Shown piece by piece: positions 1 to 9,534 of a DNA stretch of 58,485 nt. Each line of letters starts with the position of its first letter. Within the stretch, counting starts at the first letter, position 1. The stretch is from LMDS01 sp039930465. Lineage in GTDB: Bacteria > Pseudomonadota > Gammaproteobacteria > Burkholderiales > Burkholderiaceae_C. The stretch covers positions 1 to 58,485 of the forward strand of contig JBDTTU010000015.1 of the NCBI GenBank assembly GCA_039930465.1, given 5' to 3'. The notes under the pieces are model-generated. The model was given only the letters and a program-made list of their open reading frames with translations, had not been told where the DNA came from and ran no database searches. Both the position numbers and the translations under genes were made by a program.

Positions 1-1
1 C

Positions 2-685
2 ACGCAGATGGGCACCGAGATGCTCGACACCCAGTTCGCGAACCAGATGACCGGCATGAAAGGCGGCTTGAGCGACGTGATCATGCGTCAGCTCGAGCGC
101 CAGATGAACGGCGCGGCAGCGCCGGCCCTGGCGCTGCCAGTGCCCGCCGCTGCGGCGGCCGGTGCGCCGGCGCGCAGCGAATCGAACGCCGCCTCGGGCG
201 AGAAGCTCAGCAGCACGCAGAGCGACTTCGTGCGCGTGCACACGCAGGCCGCCAGGGCCGCCGAAGCGGAAACCGGCATCCCGGCCACCTTCATGGTGGC
301 GCAGGCGGCGCACGAGTCGGGCTGGGGCCAGCGCGAGATCCGCAACGCAGATGGCTCGAGTGCGCACAACCTGTTCGGCATCAAGGCCGGCGCAAGCTGG
401 AAGGGCGCCACCACCTCGATCACCACGACCGAGGTGGTCGACGGCCAGGCCCGCAAGGTGGTCGCGAAATTCCGCGCCTATGCGAGCGCCGAGGAGTCGT
501 TCAAGGACTACGCGCAACTGATGAAAGACAACCCGCGCTACGCCGCCGTGATCGCCGCCGGCAACAACGCCGACGGGTTTGCGCAGGGCCTGCAGCGTGC
601 CGGTTACGCCACCGACCCGGACTACGCCGACAAGCTCACGCGCGTGATCAACACCACCTTGCGGCTGCAACGGGCCAGTGCCTGA
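2..685 (+). CDS. flgJ: Flagellar rod assembly protein / muramidase FlgJ, 5' end missing
   Basis: FlgJ caps the growing flagellar rod and cuts peptidoglycan in the periplasm so the rod can pass. The window opens inside the gene: the reading frame is open to the edge, and only the end of the N-terminal rod-binding part (ending near MRQLERQM) remains, followed by an Ala/Pro-rich linker. The C-terminal glucosaminidase-like (GH73) domain is complete, with the catalytic Glu in AAHESGWGQ, then NLFGIKAG and the terminal YATDPDYADKL. flgK starts 33 bp downstream, the usual flgJ-flgK-flgL order. The true start lies upstream of the window. Confidence 0.95.
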   Translation, partial: TQMGTEMLDTQFANQMTGMKGGLSDVIMRQLERQMNGAAAPALALPVPAAAAAGAPARSESNAASGEKLSSTQSDFVRVHTQAARAAEAETGIPATFMVAQAAHESGWGQREIRNADGSSAHNLFGIKAGASWKGATTSITTTEVVDGQARKVVAKFRAYASAEESFKDYAQLMKDNPRYAAVIAAGNNADGFAQGLQRAGYATDPDYADKLTRVINTTLRLQRASA

Positions 686-718
686 AGCGGCTGAAGCAAC
701 GCACGAACGGCAGCAACC

Positions 719-2656
719 ATGAGTGGACTTCTTTCGGTCGGCAAGTCGGCGATGTTCGCGAACTACGCGGCGCTGCAGACCACCGGCAACAACATCGCCA
801 ACGCCAACACGCCCGGTTATTCGCGCCAGAGCGTGCAACTGGCCGACGCCGCGGGGCAGTTCACCGGCTCGGGCTTCTTTGGCAAGGGCGTGAACGTGGT
901 CACGGTGCAGCGCGCCTACAACGAGCTGCTGACGGTGCAGGCGGGTGCGGCAAACTCGGTGGCCGCCGCCGACAGCGCGCGGCTCGACAAACTGACCCAG
1001 CTCGAAGGCGTGTTCCCGATCGGAAACAACGGCATCGGCGCGGCGGCAGGCACCCTGCTGAATGCCTTCGTCGACATCTCCAGCAACCCCACCGACTCTT
1101 CGGCACGCCAGGTCGCGCTCAGCAGCGCGCAGGAACTGGCTTCGCGTTTTCGCAATGCCGGCGAACAACTCGCTTCCCTGCAAAGCGGCGTGATGCTCGA
1201 CATGCGCGCGGCGGTCACGTCGGTCAACTCGCTGGCGCAGCAGGTGGGCCGGCTGAACGAGCAGATCAGCGCGCTCAAAGGCACCGGCCAGCCACCGAAC
1301 AACCTGCTTGACGAGCGCGACCGCATCGTCAGCGACATCGGCAAGCTCATCAACGTGACCACGCAGTCGGCCGAAGACGGCAGCGTGGGCGTGTTCATCG
1401 GCGCGGGCCAGAACCTCGTGCTCGGCAACGTGGTGAATTCGTTGCGGATCTCGGCCGACACCTTCGACCCGGCCAAGGCGCAGTTGGCGCTGCGCGACGG
1501 CTCGACAGACCGGCTGATCTCGCCGTCGTCTTTTTCCGGCGGCGCCATCTCCGGGCTGCTGAAGTTTCAGAACGAAGACCTGAGCGAAGCCACGCGCCTG
1601 CTCGGCCAGATGGCCGCGGCGATCAGCGGGGCCGTGAACGAACAACAATCGTTGGGGCTCGACCTGGGCCAGCCGGCCGGCCGCGGCGCCCCGATCTTCG
1701 CGGTGAGTGACGCGCGCGTGCTGACATCGTGGAGCAATGCCGGCACCGCCCAGTTCGCCGCCAGCGTGAGCGACCCGGCACAGGTGCAGGCGAGCGACTA
1801 CGAGCTGCAATTCGACGGTGCCAACTACAGCATCAAGCGCCAGCCCGAGGGGCAGGCGATCACCGGCAGCCCGTTCACGCCGGCACTGCTGGCGGCCGGC
1901 GTGAGTGTCGATGGGTTGACGCTTCAACTGAGCGCCGGCACCGCGCAGGCCGGTGACCGTTTTCTCGTGCAGCCAGCGGCCACCGCGGCGCAGAACATGC
2001 GGCTGGTATTGACCGACCCGCGTGGCCTGGCCGCCGCATCGCCCTTCACCGGCAGCGCCGGGGCCGACAACCGCGGCACGGCCAGCGTGGCTTCGGTGCT
2101 TGCCACCGGCGCGGCGAGCGTGCCGAGCTTGAGCGCCGACTTCGTGTTCACCTCCGACACCGGCGACTACAACTGGACGCTCGATGACGGCACGAGCGTG
2201 ACCACCGGCAGCGGCACCTGGGCGGCCGGCTCGCCGATCACGCTCGGCGGCTTTGCGATGAGCCTCGACGGTGTGCCCAAGAGCGGCGACACGCTCAAGG
2301 TGGCGTCAACGGTTTCGCCCGCCGGCAACAACGGCAACGCGCTGGCGTTCGTGAAGCTCGGCAACACTGCGCTCGTCGGCCTCTCTGCCACGCAGAGCGG
2401 CATGAACATCACCGACGCTTATGCCAGCGCGCTGGCCAGCGTCGGCGTGCGTGTGCAGGGTGGCACCACGGCCGCGAAGATCTCAACCGTGCTGGCCAAC
2501 GACGCCGAGGCCGCACGCTCGAACGAAGTCGGCGTGAACCTCGACGAAGAGGCGGCGCGGCTGATCCAGTTCCAGCAGGCCTACCAGGCTGCGGCCAAGA
2601 TTCTTCAGGTGGCGCAGACCATCTTCCAGACCCTGCTGCAGACCGGCGGCGCCTGA
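719..2656 (+). CDS. flgK: Flagellar hook-associated protein 1 FlgK
   Basis: FlgK forms the first hook-filament junction ring outside the cell. The N-terminus carries the conserved flagellar rod/hook signature (NNIANANTPGYSRQSVQL), followed by a coiled region (LNEQISALKG, LLDERDRIVSDIGKL) and a variable Ala/Gly/Thr-rich central domain that is normally surface-exposed. The C-terminus has the conserved NLDEEAARLIQFQQAYQAAAK heptad helix. At 645 aa it is a normal length. It starts at an ATG 33 bp after flgJ and is followed 43 bp later by flgL, so the three genes are probably one operon. Confidence 0.97.
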   Translation: MSGLLSVGKSAMFANYAALQTTGNNIANANTPGYSRQSVQLADAAGQFTGSGFFGKGVNVVTVQRAYNELLTVQAGAANSVAAADSARLDKLTQLEGVFPIGNNGIGAAAGTLLNAFVDISSNPTDSSARQVALSSAQELASRFRNAGEQLASLQSGVMLDMRAAVTSVNSLAQQVGRLNEQISALKGTGQPPNNLLDERDRIVSDIGKLINVTTQSAEDGSVGVFIGAGQNLVLGNVVNSLRISADTFDPAKAQLALRDGSTDRLISPSSFSGGAISGLLKFQNEDLSEATRLLGQMAAAISGAVNEQQSLGLDLGQPAGRGAPIFAVSDARVLTSWSNAGTAQFAASVSDPAQVQASDYELQFDGANYSIKRQPEGQAITGSPFTPALLAAGVSVDGLTLQLSAGTAQAGDRFLVQPAATAAQNMRLVLTDPRGLAAASPFTGSAGADNRGTASVASVLATGAASVPSLSADFVFTSDTGDYNWTLDDGTSVTTGSGTWAAGSPITLGGFAMSLDGVPKSGDTLKVASTVSPAGNNGNALAFVKLGNTALVGLSATQSGMNITDAYASALASVGVRVQGGTTAAKISTVLANDAEAARSNEVGVNLDEEAARLIQFQQAYQAAAKILQVAQTIFQTLLQTGGA

Positions 2657-2699
2657 CGCGCCCGGCTGCTCCGGCGCTTGAACAAAGAGGTTCCATTCC

Positions 2700-3902
2700 A
2701 TGCGCATCAGCACTTCCAACGCCTACAAGCAGTCGATCGAGGCGCTGCAGAACCGGCAGACCGCGCTGGTCACGGCCAACGAGCAGATGACCACCGGCAA
2801 GCGCGTGAACCGCGCTGGCGACGACCCGGCGGCCGCCGCGCGCGCCGAGCGCGCCATGGCCAGCGAAGCGCGAGCCACCGCGAGCCAGCGTGCGGTCGAT
2901 GCGAGCAACAACGCCGTCACACTCACCGAAGGCGCGCTCGGCGATGCCGAAGAGCTGCTGCAGCAGGCCCGCGAAAACCTCGTGGCCGCCGGCAACGCCA
3001 CCTATACCGATGCCAACCGCGCGATTCTGGCCGACCAACTGAGCGCCATCCGCAACCAGCTGTTCGCCGTGGCGAACCGCGACGACGGTGCCGGCAACCA
3101 TCTGTTTGCGGGCCAGGCGCTTGACCAGCGACCGTTCGTCGATGCCAGTGGCGGTGTGCAGTACCAGGGCGGCGAAGGCGCGGCGCTTGCCGGTTCGGGC
3201 GAAACGCTGCCGCTCAGCATGGACGGGCAAGGACCGTGGATGCGCGCACGTTCGGGCAACGGCGTGTTCGAGACCCGCGCGGTCACCGCCGCCGGCAGCG
3301 CCTGGATCGACAGCGGGCGCGTGACCGACCCGAGCGCACTCACCGCGTCGACCTACAGCATTCAGTTCAGCGTGGCGGCCGGCGCAACGACCTATTCGGT
3401 GCTGAAAGACGGCCTGGCCACGGCGCAGACCAACGTGGCGTTCACACCGGGGCAGTCGCAGGCGATCCAGGTCGACGGCATGTCGGCCAGCATCACCGGC
3501 GCACCCGCCAACGGCGATGCGTTCGAGCTGCGCCCATCGAGCAGCAACCTTTCGGTGTTCGATGCGCTCGACAAGGCCATCGCCGACCTGAAGACACCTT
3601 CGCGCACCAACACGCAGATCGCGCAGACCAATTCCGCCAACCTGTCGAACCTCGACGCCGTGCTCGGCCAGATTCAGGGCGGGCGGGCGCAGATGGGCAC
3701 GGCCATGAACCGGGTCGAAGCCGTGACCGGCCGGATCGCCTCGCAAAAGCTCGCCAGCCAGACGGAACGCACGAATGCCGAGTCGCTCGACCTGACCCAG
3801 GCGATTTCGGACTTTGCCAACCAGCAGACCGGCTACGATGCGGCGCTGAAGGCGTATTCGATGGTGCAGCGCCTGTCGCTGTTCAACTACGTGAACGCCT
3901 GA
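2700..3902 (+). CDS. flgL: Flagellar hook-associated protein 3 FlgL
   Basis: FlgL is the second hook-filament junction protein and is flagellin-like. The N-terminus (MRISTSNAYKQSIEALQNRQ, then MTTGKRVNRAGDDPAAAAR) and the C-terminal helix (ESLDLTQAISDFANQQTGYDAALKAY) are typical. The middle domain, about residues 150-290, resembles the variable bead-like part. At 400 aa it is standard. The ATG is preceded by an AAAGAGG-type ribosome site. The next gene, an HDOD protein, begins only 28 bp later, so the flagellar operon may read on into the signalling genes. Confidence 0.96.
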   Translation: MRISTSNAYKQSIEALQNRQTALVTANEQMTTGKRVNRAGDDPAAAARAERAMASEARATASQRAVDASNNAVTLTEGALGDAEELLQQARENLVAAGNATYTDANRAILADQLSAIRNQLFAVANRDDGAGNHLFAGQALDQRPFVDASGGVQYQGGEGAALAGSGETLPLSMDGQGPWMRARSGNGVFETRAVTAAGSAWIDSGRVTDPSALTASTYSIQFSVAAGATTYSVLKDGLATAQTNVAFTPGQSQAIQVDGMSASITGAPANGDAFELRPSSSNLSVFDALDKAIADLKTPSRTNTQIAQTNSANLSNLDAVLGQIQGGRAQMGTAMNRVEAVTGRIASQKLASQTERTNAESLDLTQAISDFANQQTGYDAALKAYSMVQRLSLFNYVNA

Positions 3903-3930
3903 GTCCCGCAAACCACAACCCAAACGGGGA

Positions 3931-5148
3931 ATGCCCTTGAGTGACCCTGCCATCCTGGGCCAGATCGCCCTGGGCTATTCGCCATTCATCGACCGCAACC
4001 GCGCGGTGTCGGCCACGCGCCTCACGGTGTTCCCGCTGCGCCCCGACGCCGAGCTCGACGTGGCGCAACTGCTGCACGCGGTGGGCAGCGTCTGGCCGGC
4101 CAGCGGCGCGCGGGTGTCGCTCAACATCGTCAGCGAAAGCCTGTTGCACGACCTGCTGCAAGCCCAGCCTTCGGCCAACCTGATGGTCGAGGTGCCAGCC
4201 TTCATGGCCGCCGACCCGGCGAACTCGTCCGCCATCACCGCGCTGCACGCGAGCGGCAACACGCTGCTGATCAAAGGCCGGCCGCTGAGAGAACTTCCGC
4301 GCGAAGTGCTGCCGTGTTTCAAGTATTCGATCATCGACCTGTCCGACGAGCGCCGCCTCAACGAGAGCAGCGCACCGCCCGGCGTGACGCGCAGCATTCT
4401 GCACGTGCAGTCGGGCGTGCGCAGCATCGCCGACATGGAGGCGAGCTTTGCCCGCGGGGCCGAAGCCGTGCTCGGTTGGCCGATCGACGATGCCGTGGTC
4501 ACCAGCGGCAAGGCCGGTGCTGGTGGCAAGCAGGTGGCCGCGCCGGGCATGCAGGTCATCATGGAACTGATCCACCGGGTCGACAAGGAAGAGCCGATCG
4601 AGAAGCTCGAGAACACACTCAAGCGCGACCCGCCGCTGGCGTTCAAGTTGCTGCGTTACATCAACTCGCCGGCTTTCGGTTTGCGGGTCGAGATCAGCTC
4701 GTTCCGCCACGCCATCATGATGCTTGGCTACAAGCGCCTGAAGCGCTGGCTGGCGCTGCTGCTGGCCACCGCGAGCAAGGAAGTGAACCTGAAGCCGGTG
4801 ATGTTCGCGGCGGTGCGGCGTGGCCTGCTGATGGAAGAGCTGGCACGTGGCACCGGCGACGAAGAAACCCGCAACGAGGTTTTCATCTGCGGCGTGTTCT
4901 CGCTGCTCGACCGCATGTTTCAGCAGCCTTTCGAAGAGCTGCTCAGCACCATCCCCGTGCCCGAGCGTGTGTACCAGGCGCTGGTCGCTCGCACCGGGCC
5001 TTACGAGCCCTACATGAACGTGGTGCGCGCGAGCGAAAGCGAATCGTTGTTCGACTTCCGCGAGGCGGCCGACAGCCTGATGATGAGCGTGAGTGAAATC
5101 AACCGCGCCCAGTTGCGGGCCCTGATGGCGGCCAGCGAGATCGAGTGA
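3931..5148 (+). CDS. HDOD-domain signalling protein (YuxH-like, degenerate EAL plus HDOD)
   Basis: Proteins of this type have an EAL-like N-terminal domain without catalytic residues and a C-terminal HDOD domain, and act in signalling or motility control. Residues 1-190 (opening near IALGYSPFIDRNRAVSATRL) match the EAL-like part, with no EAL catalytic signature. HDOD begins near residue 205 (MELIHRVDKEEPIEKLENTL) and contains LLRYINSPAFGL and the AIMMLGYKRLKRWL helix. The stop codon overlaps the start of the next gene (GTGA at 5145-5148), showing translational coupling to the PAS kinase. The position after flgL suggests a motility role; that is inference. Confidence 0.85.
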   Translation: MPLSDPAILGQIALGYSPFIDRNRAVSATRLTVFPLRPDAELDVAQLLHAVGSVWPASGARVSLNIVSESLLHDLLQAQPSANLMVEVPAFMAADPANSSAITALHASGNTLLIKGRPLRELPREVLPCFKYSIIDLSDERRLNESSAPPGVTRSILHVQSGVRSIADMEASFARGAEAVLGWPIDDAVVTSGKAGAGGKQVAAPGMQVIMELIHRVDKEEPIEKLENTLKRDPPLAFKLLRYINSPAFGLRVEISSFRHAIMMLGYKRLKRWLALLLATASKEVNLKPVMFAAVRRGLLMEELARGTGDEETRNEVFICGVFSLLDRMFQQPFEELLSTIPVPERVYQALVARTGPYEPYMNVVRASESESLFDFREAADSLMMSVSEINRAQLRALMAASEIE

Positions 5149-8100
5149 CACCCGCAGAGCCCTGGTCGAACGCGCCCGGCTGGCGCGAATTCCTCGACCT
5201 GCTGTCCGACGCCGTCGTGGTGTTCGACACGCAGGCGCGCGTCGTCGTGCTCAACACCCCGGCGCTGCGGCTGCTGCCCTGCGAGGCCGGCGCATCGCTC
5301 GACCAATTGAAGCCGGCGCTCGGAGCCGCGGCGACTCAATGGCTCAAGCGCGCGGCAAGTGGTTCTTCCCCGGGCACGACCGCGCCTTTGGCGCGCCTGG
5401 CCGATGGCCGAAGCGCGACGATAGTCTGGCGTCGGCTCGACGCGCAGCACTCTGCCCTGCGGCTCGTGCCGGCGGATGCGCCTGCTGTCGGCCGCGCCGA
5501 GCCGGCGCCCGGCCTGCCCGATGCGTCGAACGTGCGCGAGGCGCTCGCGCTGTTCTGGGAATCGCCGTTTCCGGCGTCGCTGCAGGGCGCTGACTTTCGC
5601 CTGATCGACGTCAACCAGGCCATGCTCGACTACGCCGGCTACACCCGCGAGCAGATGATTGGCCGCGACCCGCAGTTGCTGATGCCGGCCGAAGACCAGG
5701 CCGAGTACGCCGCGCGGCGCGAGCGCCTGCAGGCCAGCGCCGCTGGCGTCAACGAACCCGGGTTGAAAGAAGGCCGCTTGCTCGATGCGAGTGGCCGCGA
5801 GCGGCGCTACCGCGTGGCGCGGCGCACGCTGCGCGGCGACAACGGCGAGCCGCTTTACCTCGCGGTGCTGCAAGACGTCACGGCCGAACACCTGGCGCGT
5901 GAGCGCGCCGACCGTTCGCTGCGCGAGCTCGACGACTGGTTCGACCTGAGCCCGGTCGGCATGGTGCTTTTCGACGCCAGCGGGCTGCTGCTGCGCACCA
6001 ACCCGGCCTTCGATGCGCTGGCCGGCGCGGTGCCGGTCGCCCTCGGCGAGGCCTCGGCCGGCCTGCAGCAACTGCTGGCCTGGGCCGATGGCGAGGTCTC
6101 TGCAGAGTTGCAAACCGGTGCAATGCCCCTGCAGCGCCAGGGTTCTCTGGGCGAGGCGGGCCGCGGGGCGCGGCTGCTGCGTTCAGTCGTGCGCGGTTAC
6201 CACACCGCGGGCGGGCAGCGTCGCTACATGGCCGTGCTCGAAGACCGCAGCATCGAAGAAGAGCGCGACCTGGCGCAGATGCAGATCGGTGCGTTGATGG
6301 ACACGGCCGGCGTCGGCCTGGCCACCTTCCAGGAATCGTCGGGCTGGGTGTCGCAGGGCCGCGGGCCGCGCGGTGAACATGCCGGCTCGGCTGCGCTGGA
6401 ATCGATCGGACGCGACATCGTGGTGGCCGAGTCGCTGCCGGCATTCGAGAAGCTGCAGAGCGCGTTGCGCCACGCCCAGCGTGCCGAAGTGCGCTATGCC
6501 ATCAAGCACCCCGAGCTGGGCGAGCGCTGGCTGCTCACGCGGGTCGAGCCGGCCACGCTCGCCTCGGGCAAGCGCACCACCTCGGTCGTGACGCTCGACA
6601 TCACCGATCAGCATCGGAGCCAACTGCGCGGCGAACAATTGCTGCACGAGCTGAGCACGATTCTCGAAAGCACGACCGCCGGCATCGCCTACCTGCGCGG
6701 CGACGCGTTGCAACGCTGCAACCGCCGCTTCGAAACCATGCTGGGCTGGCCCGAGGGCGCTGCGCTCGGCCTCGGCGTGCAGGCTTTGTTCGCCAACAAC
6801 CCGCAGGCCGTGCGCATTGCCGCCGATGCGGCTGCAGCGCTCGCCGACAGCCCGATCTTCGAGACCGAATTCGACGTGCCGGCCGAAGGCGGCGGCGACG
6901 CACTTCCACGCTGGTATTCGCTCTCGCTGAGGCGCACCGACGCGGCTGGCGGTGGCGCCGAGACCATCGCGGTACTGTCCGACGTGACCCGGCTCAAGAT
7001 GCAGCAGCGGGAGCTCGAGATCCTGGCGCGCGACCGCGAACTGATGTTCAGCCTGTCGGGTGTGGGCATCGCCTTCATTCGCCGCCGGCTGATCCAACGC
7101 GCCAACCCGGCGCTCGCGCACCTGGCCGCTTGCACGGTCGAGGAACTGTCGATGCTCGACATCGCCGAGCTGTTCGCCGACCGGGTCGACTTCGAGCACT
7201 TCTGGCCGCAGGAAGAAGCCGAGCTGCGCAGCCACGGCCACTGGACCGGCGAGCGCCAACTGCGCCTGCGCGATGGTCGGCTGCGTTGGGTGCAGGTGAG
7301 CAAACGGCTGGTGACGCCGGGCGACCTGTCGGGCGGCATCATCGCCTCGTATGTCGACGTGGACGCGCGCCACCGCGCCGAGCGCGCCGTGGCACTGCAG
7401 GCCGACCGCACGCGCTCGATCCTCGACTCGGCGCTGGTGGGCATCGTCACCGTCGGCCCGCAGGGCATCGAGTGGATGAACCGCTCGGCGCGGCGCATGT
7501 TTGCGGGCGAACTGGCCGACTTCGTGAACCTGCCGATCTCGACCGTGGCCACAGCCGAGTCCGATCATCCGTTCCGCCGCACGCAGTACCTGACCGAGCT
7601 GGTCGAAGGCCAGGCGCAGACCTTCGAATGCCGCGTGCTGGCGCGCGACGGGCGCGAGTTCTGGGTGGTGGGCAACGCGGTCTCGACCGAACACGAATCG
7701 ACCGGCCGGCAGCTCACCTACGCGCTGCTCGATGTGGAACGCCGGCGCCTGGCCGAAGCGCGCGTGACCGAAGCGCAGACGTCTTTGCAACGCATCATCG
7801 AAGCGGCGCCGCTGGCGATCACGCTGTACGACGCGCACACGCTGAAGATCGTGCAGATCAACGAGGTGGCGGCGCGCGTGACCGGGCACACGCCACCACA
7901 ACTGATCGGCGCCACGCCCGAAGACATCGTCACGCCCGAGTTCGCGCTGGCGCTGCGCCAGGACATGGCCCACGCGCTCGGCTCGACCGAGGTGACCACG
8001 CGCGAGTACCCGATCCTGGTCGACGGCGAACCCACGGTCTGGGACGCGCGCTACCTGCCGCTCGCCGCCGGCCCCGGGCGCGCCCCCGACCAATTGTTGC

Positions 8101-8774
8101 TGGTGGCGACCGACGTGACCGAACAGCGCGCGGCGCAAGAGGCGCGCCTGGAAGCCGCCATTGCGCAGCGCGAGATGCTCGTGAAAGAAGTGCACCACCG
8201 CATCAAGAACAACCTGCAGGGCGTGGCCGGGCTGCTGCAGCAGATCGGCCAGCGCAAGCCCGAAGTGGCGGGCGTGATCGCCGAGGTGGTGGGCCAGGTG
8301 CACGCGATCGCGCAGGTCTACGGGCTGCAGGTGGGCAGCGGCGGGCCACTGCAACTGGCCAATGTGGTCGAAGCGATCACAGCGTCGGTGCAGCGCACCT
8401 TCGGGCGCACGATTCGCTTTTCCGCGGCCGGCACCACGCCGCAGGAATGGACGCTGCCCGAGGCCGAATCGATTCCGATCGCGCTGACGCTCAACGAGCT
8501 GTTGACCAACGCCGTCAAGCACAGCGCCGGCTCGCCGGAAGACGAAGTGCGGTGCACGCTCGATGGTGGCGAGATGGGCGTGCGCATCAAGGTCTCGAAC
8601 CTGGCCACGCTCGCCGCCGGGTTCGATCTGATGCGCATTCCCGGCGGTGTGTCGGGCCTCGGCCTGGTGCGCGCGCTGCTGCCGCGGCGCAGCGCCCGCC
8701 TCACGCTGGAGCAGAGCGAAGACCGGGTCGTGGCCGAGATGGTGCTGCAGCCGCCGGTCGTTACGCGCGGCTGA
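5145..8774 (+). CDS. Giant multi-PAS sensor histidine kinase, HisKA_2/HWE type
   Basis: This cytoplasmic sensor kinase of 1209 aa has no clear membrane segment. It shows a chain of about seven PAS/PAC modules (for example DARVVVLN-like repeats near residues 20, 155, 265, 510, 640, 760 and 885, each ending in a DVT-type motif such as LQDVTAEH). A kinase core follows: the H-box reads LVKEVHHRIKNNLQGVAGLLQ (about residue 1015), typical of the HisKA_2/HWE group, and the ATPase N-box reads LNELLTNAVKHS. It starts with GTG overlapping the stop of the HDOD gene. The ANTAR response regulator 158 bp downstream is the likely partner. The signal is unknown; PAS chains can bind haem, flavin or small ligands. 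Confidence 0.88.
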   Translation: MTPAEPWSNAPGWREFLDLLSDAVVVFDTQARVVVLNTPALRLLPCEAGASLDQLKPALGAAATQWLKRAASGSSPGTTAPLARLADGRSATIVWRRLDAQHSALRLVPADAPAVGRAEPAPGLPDASNVREALALFWESPFPASLQGADFRLIDVNQAMLDYAGYTREQMIGRDPQLLMPAEDQAEYAARRERLQASAAGVNEPGLKEGRLLDASGRERRYRVARRTLRGDNGEPLYLAVLQDVTAEHLARERADRSLRELDDWFDLSPVGMVLFDASGLLLRTNPAFDALAGAVPVALGEASAGLQQLLAWADGEVSAELQTGAMPLQRQGSLGEAGRGARLLRSVVRGYHTAGGQRRYMAVLEDRSIEEERDLAQMQIGALMDTAGVGLATFQESSGWVSQGRGPRGEHAGSAALESIGRDIVVAESLPAFEKLQSALRHAQRAEVRYAIKHPELGERWLLTRVEPATLASGKRTTSVVTLDITDQHRSQLRGEQLLHELSTILESTTAGIAYLRGDALQRCNRRFETMLGWPEGAALGLGVQALFANNPQAVRIAADAAAALADSPIFETEFDVPAEGGGDALPRWYSLSLRRTDAAGGGAETIAVLSDVTRLKMQQRELEILARDRELMFSLSGVGIAFIRRRLIQRANPALAHLAACTVEELSMLDIAELFADRVDFEHFWPQEEAELRSHGHWTGERQLRLRDGRLRWVQVSKRLVTPGDLSGGIIASYVDVDARHRAERAVALQADRTRSILDSALVGIVTVGPQGIEWMNRSARRMFAGELADFVNLPISTVATAESDHPFRRTQYLTELVEGQAQTFECRVLARDGREFWVVGNAVSTEHESTGRQLTYALLDVERRRLAEARVTEAQTSLQRIIEAAPLAITLYDAHTLKIVQINEVAARVTGHTPPQLIGATPEDIVTPEFALALRQDMAHALGSTEVTTREYPILVDGEPTVWDARYLPLAAGPGRAPDQLLLVATDVTEQRAAQEARLEAAIAQREMLVKEVHHRIKNNLQGVAGLLQQIGQRKPEVAGVIAEVVGQVHAIAQVYGLQVGSGGPLQLANVVEAITASVQRTFGRTIRFSAAGTTPQEWTLPEAESIPIALTLNELLTNAVKHSAGSPEDEVRCTLDGGEMGVRIKVSNLATLAAGFDLMRIPGGVSGLGLVRALLPRRSARLTLEQSEDRVVAEMVLQPPVVTRG

Positions 8775-8819
8775 GATCGGCGCGGCGCCGCCGTGCGTTC
8801 CGGCACGCGCTGCGCTTTC

Positions 8820-8840
8820 GTTCCCTTACCCAAGGGGAAC
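8820..8840. other. Small inverted repeat between kinase and response regulator
   Basis: The arms GTTCCC and GGGAAC surround a 9-nt centre in the 157-bp gap before the response regulator. It could form a weak hairpin affecting read-through from the kinase gene. There is no T-tract, so a strong intrinsic terminator is unlikely. Confidence 0.25.
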
Positions 8841-8931
8841 AAATGCGCAGCCCGGTGGCGCCGGGTTCACGGACAATCGATGCAGTTCGCAGTGGAGCCC
8901 GGCCGGCCGCGAGGCGCCGGGCATAAAAACA

Positions 8932-9534
8932 ATGACGTCACACCCCAAAGGCACGATCCTGGTCGTCGACGACGACCGCCTCGTGCTCGCCACGCTGGCG
9001 CACGGCCTCAGCCAGGCCGGCTACGACGTGATCGATGCCGACAACGGCGACGATGCGATATTGCTTGCCCGCGAGCACCGGCCCGATCTGGCGCTGCTCG
9101 ACATCCGGATGCAGGGCAAGAGCGGTTTCGATGTGGCCGCGTATCTGCGCGAGTACTGTCAGATTCCGTTCATGTTCCTGTCGGCGTTCACCGACGACGC
9201 CACGGTGGCGCAAGTGAAGGCGCTCGGCGCCGTCGCCTACCTCGTGAAGCCGCTCGACATCGCGCAGATCCTGCCGAGTGTGGCGACCGCCATGGCCAAC
9301 GTGCACGCGCAGCGCAGTGCGGCCGGCGCGCAGGCGCCCGGCGAAGCGCACTCAGCCGAGCAAGTGCAGTGGATGGCGGTCGGCCTGCTGATGCAGCGTG
9401 ATGGGCTCGGTGCGGCGCTGGCCTTGCAGCGGCTGCAGCAACTGGCTGCCGAAGCCAACTGGCCGGTGCCCGAACAGGCGGCGCAGCTTCTCAGCCTTGC
9501 GGCAGCGAGAAGTGGAACTGCGCGCCCTGGTTGA
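8932..9534 (+). CDS. Response regulator, receiver plus ANTAR RNA-binding domain
   Basis: This is a two-component output protein of 200 aa. The receiver domain has the acidic pair (LVVDDDRL), the phospho-acceptor Asp in LALLDIRMQGKSG, Thr/Ser (FLSAFTDDA) and the Lys (YLVKPLD). The C-terminal 60 residues (VQWMAVGLLMQRDGLGAALA and beyond) resemble ANTAR, a domain that binds RNA hairpins to cause antitermination. The start is the ATG just before TSHPKGTILVVDDD; the upstream in-frame stretch is not conserved. HisKA_2-type kinases often pair with such regulators, which fits the kinase upstream. The last 44 bp overlap the convergent kinase gene. Confidence 0.88.
   Translation: MTSHPKGTILVVDDDRLVLATLAHGLSQAGYDVIDADNGDDAILLAREHRPDLALLDIRMQGKSGFDVAAYLREYCQIPFMFLSAFTDDATVAQVKALGAVAYLVKPLDIAQILPSVATAMANVHAQRSAAGAQAPGEAHSAEQVQWMAVGLLMQRDGLGAALALQRLQQLAAEANWPVPEQAAQLLSLAAARSGTARPG

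Noticed and set aside
2409..3953. Long minus-strand open frame of 514 codons opposite flgL
   Set aside because: It is antisense to flgL, Arg/His-rich without domains, and typical of shadow frames in GC-rich DNA.
6183..8522. Minus-strand open frame of 779 codons opposite the PAS kinase
   Set aside because: The composition (His/Arg/Gln-rich) and lack of any motif mark it as an antisense shadow.
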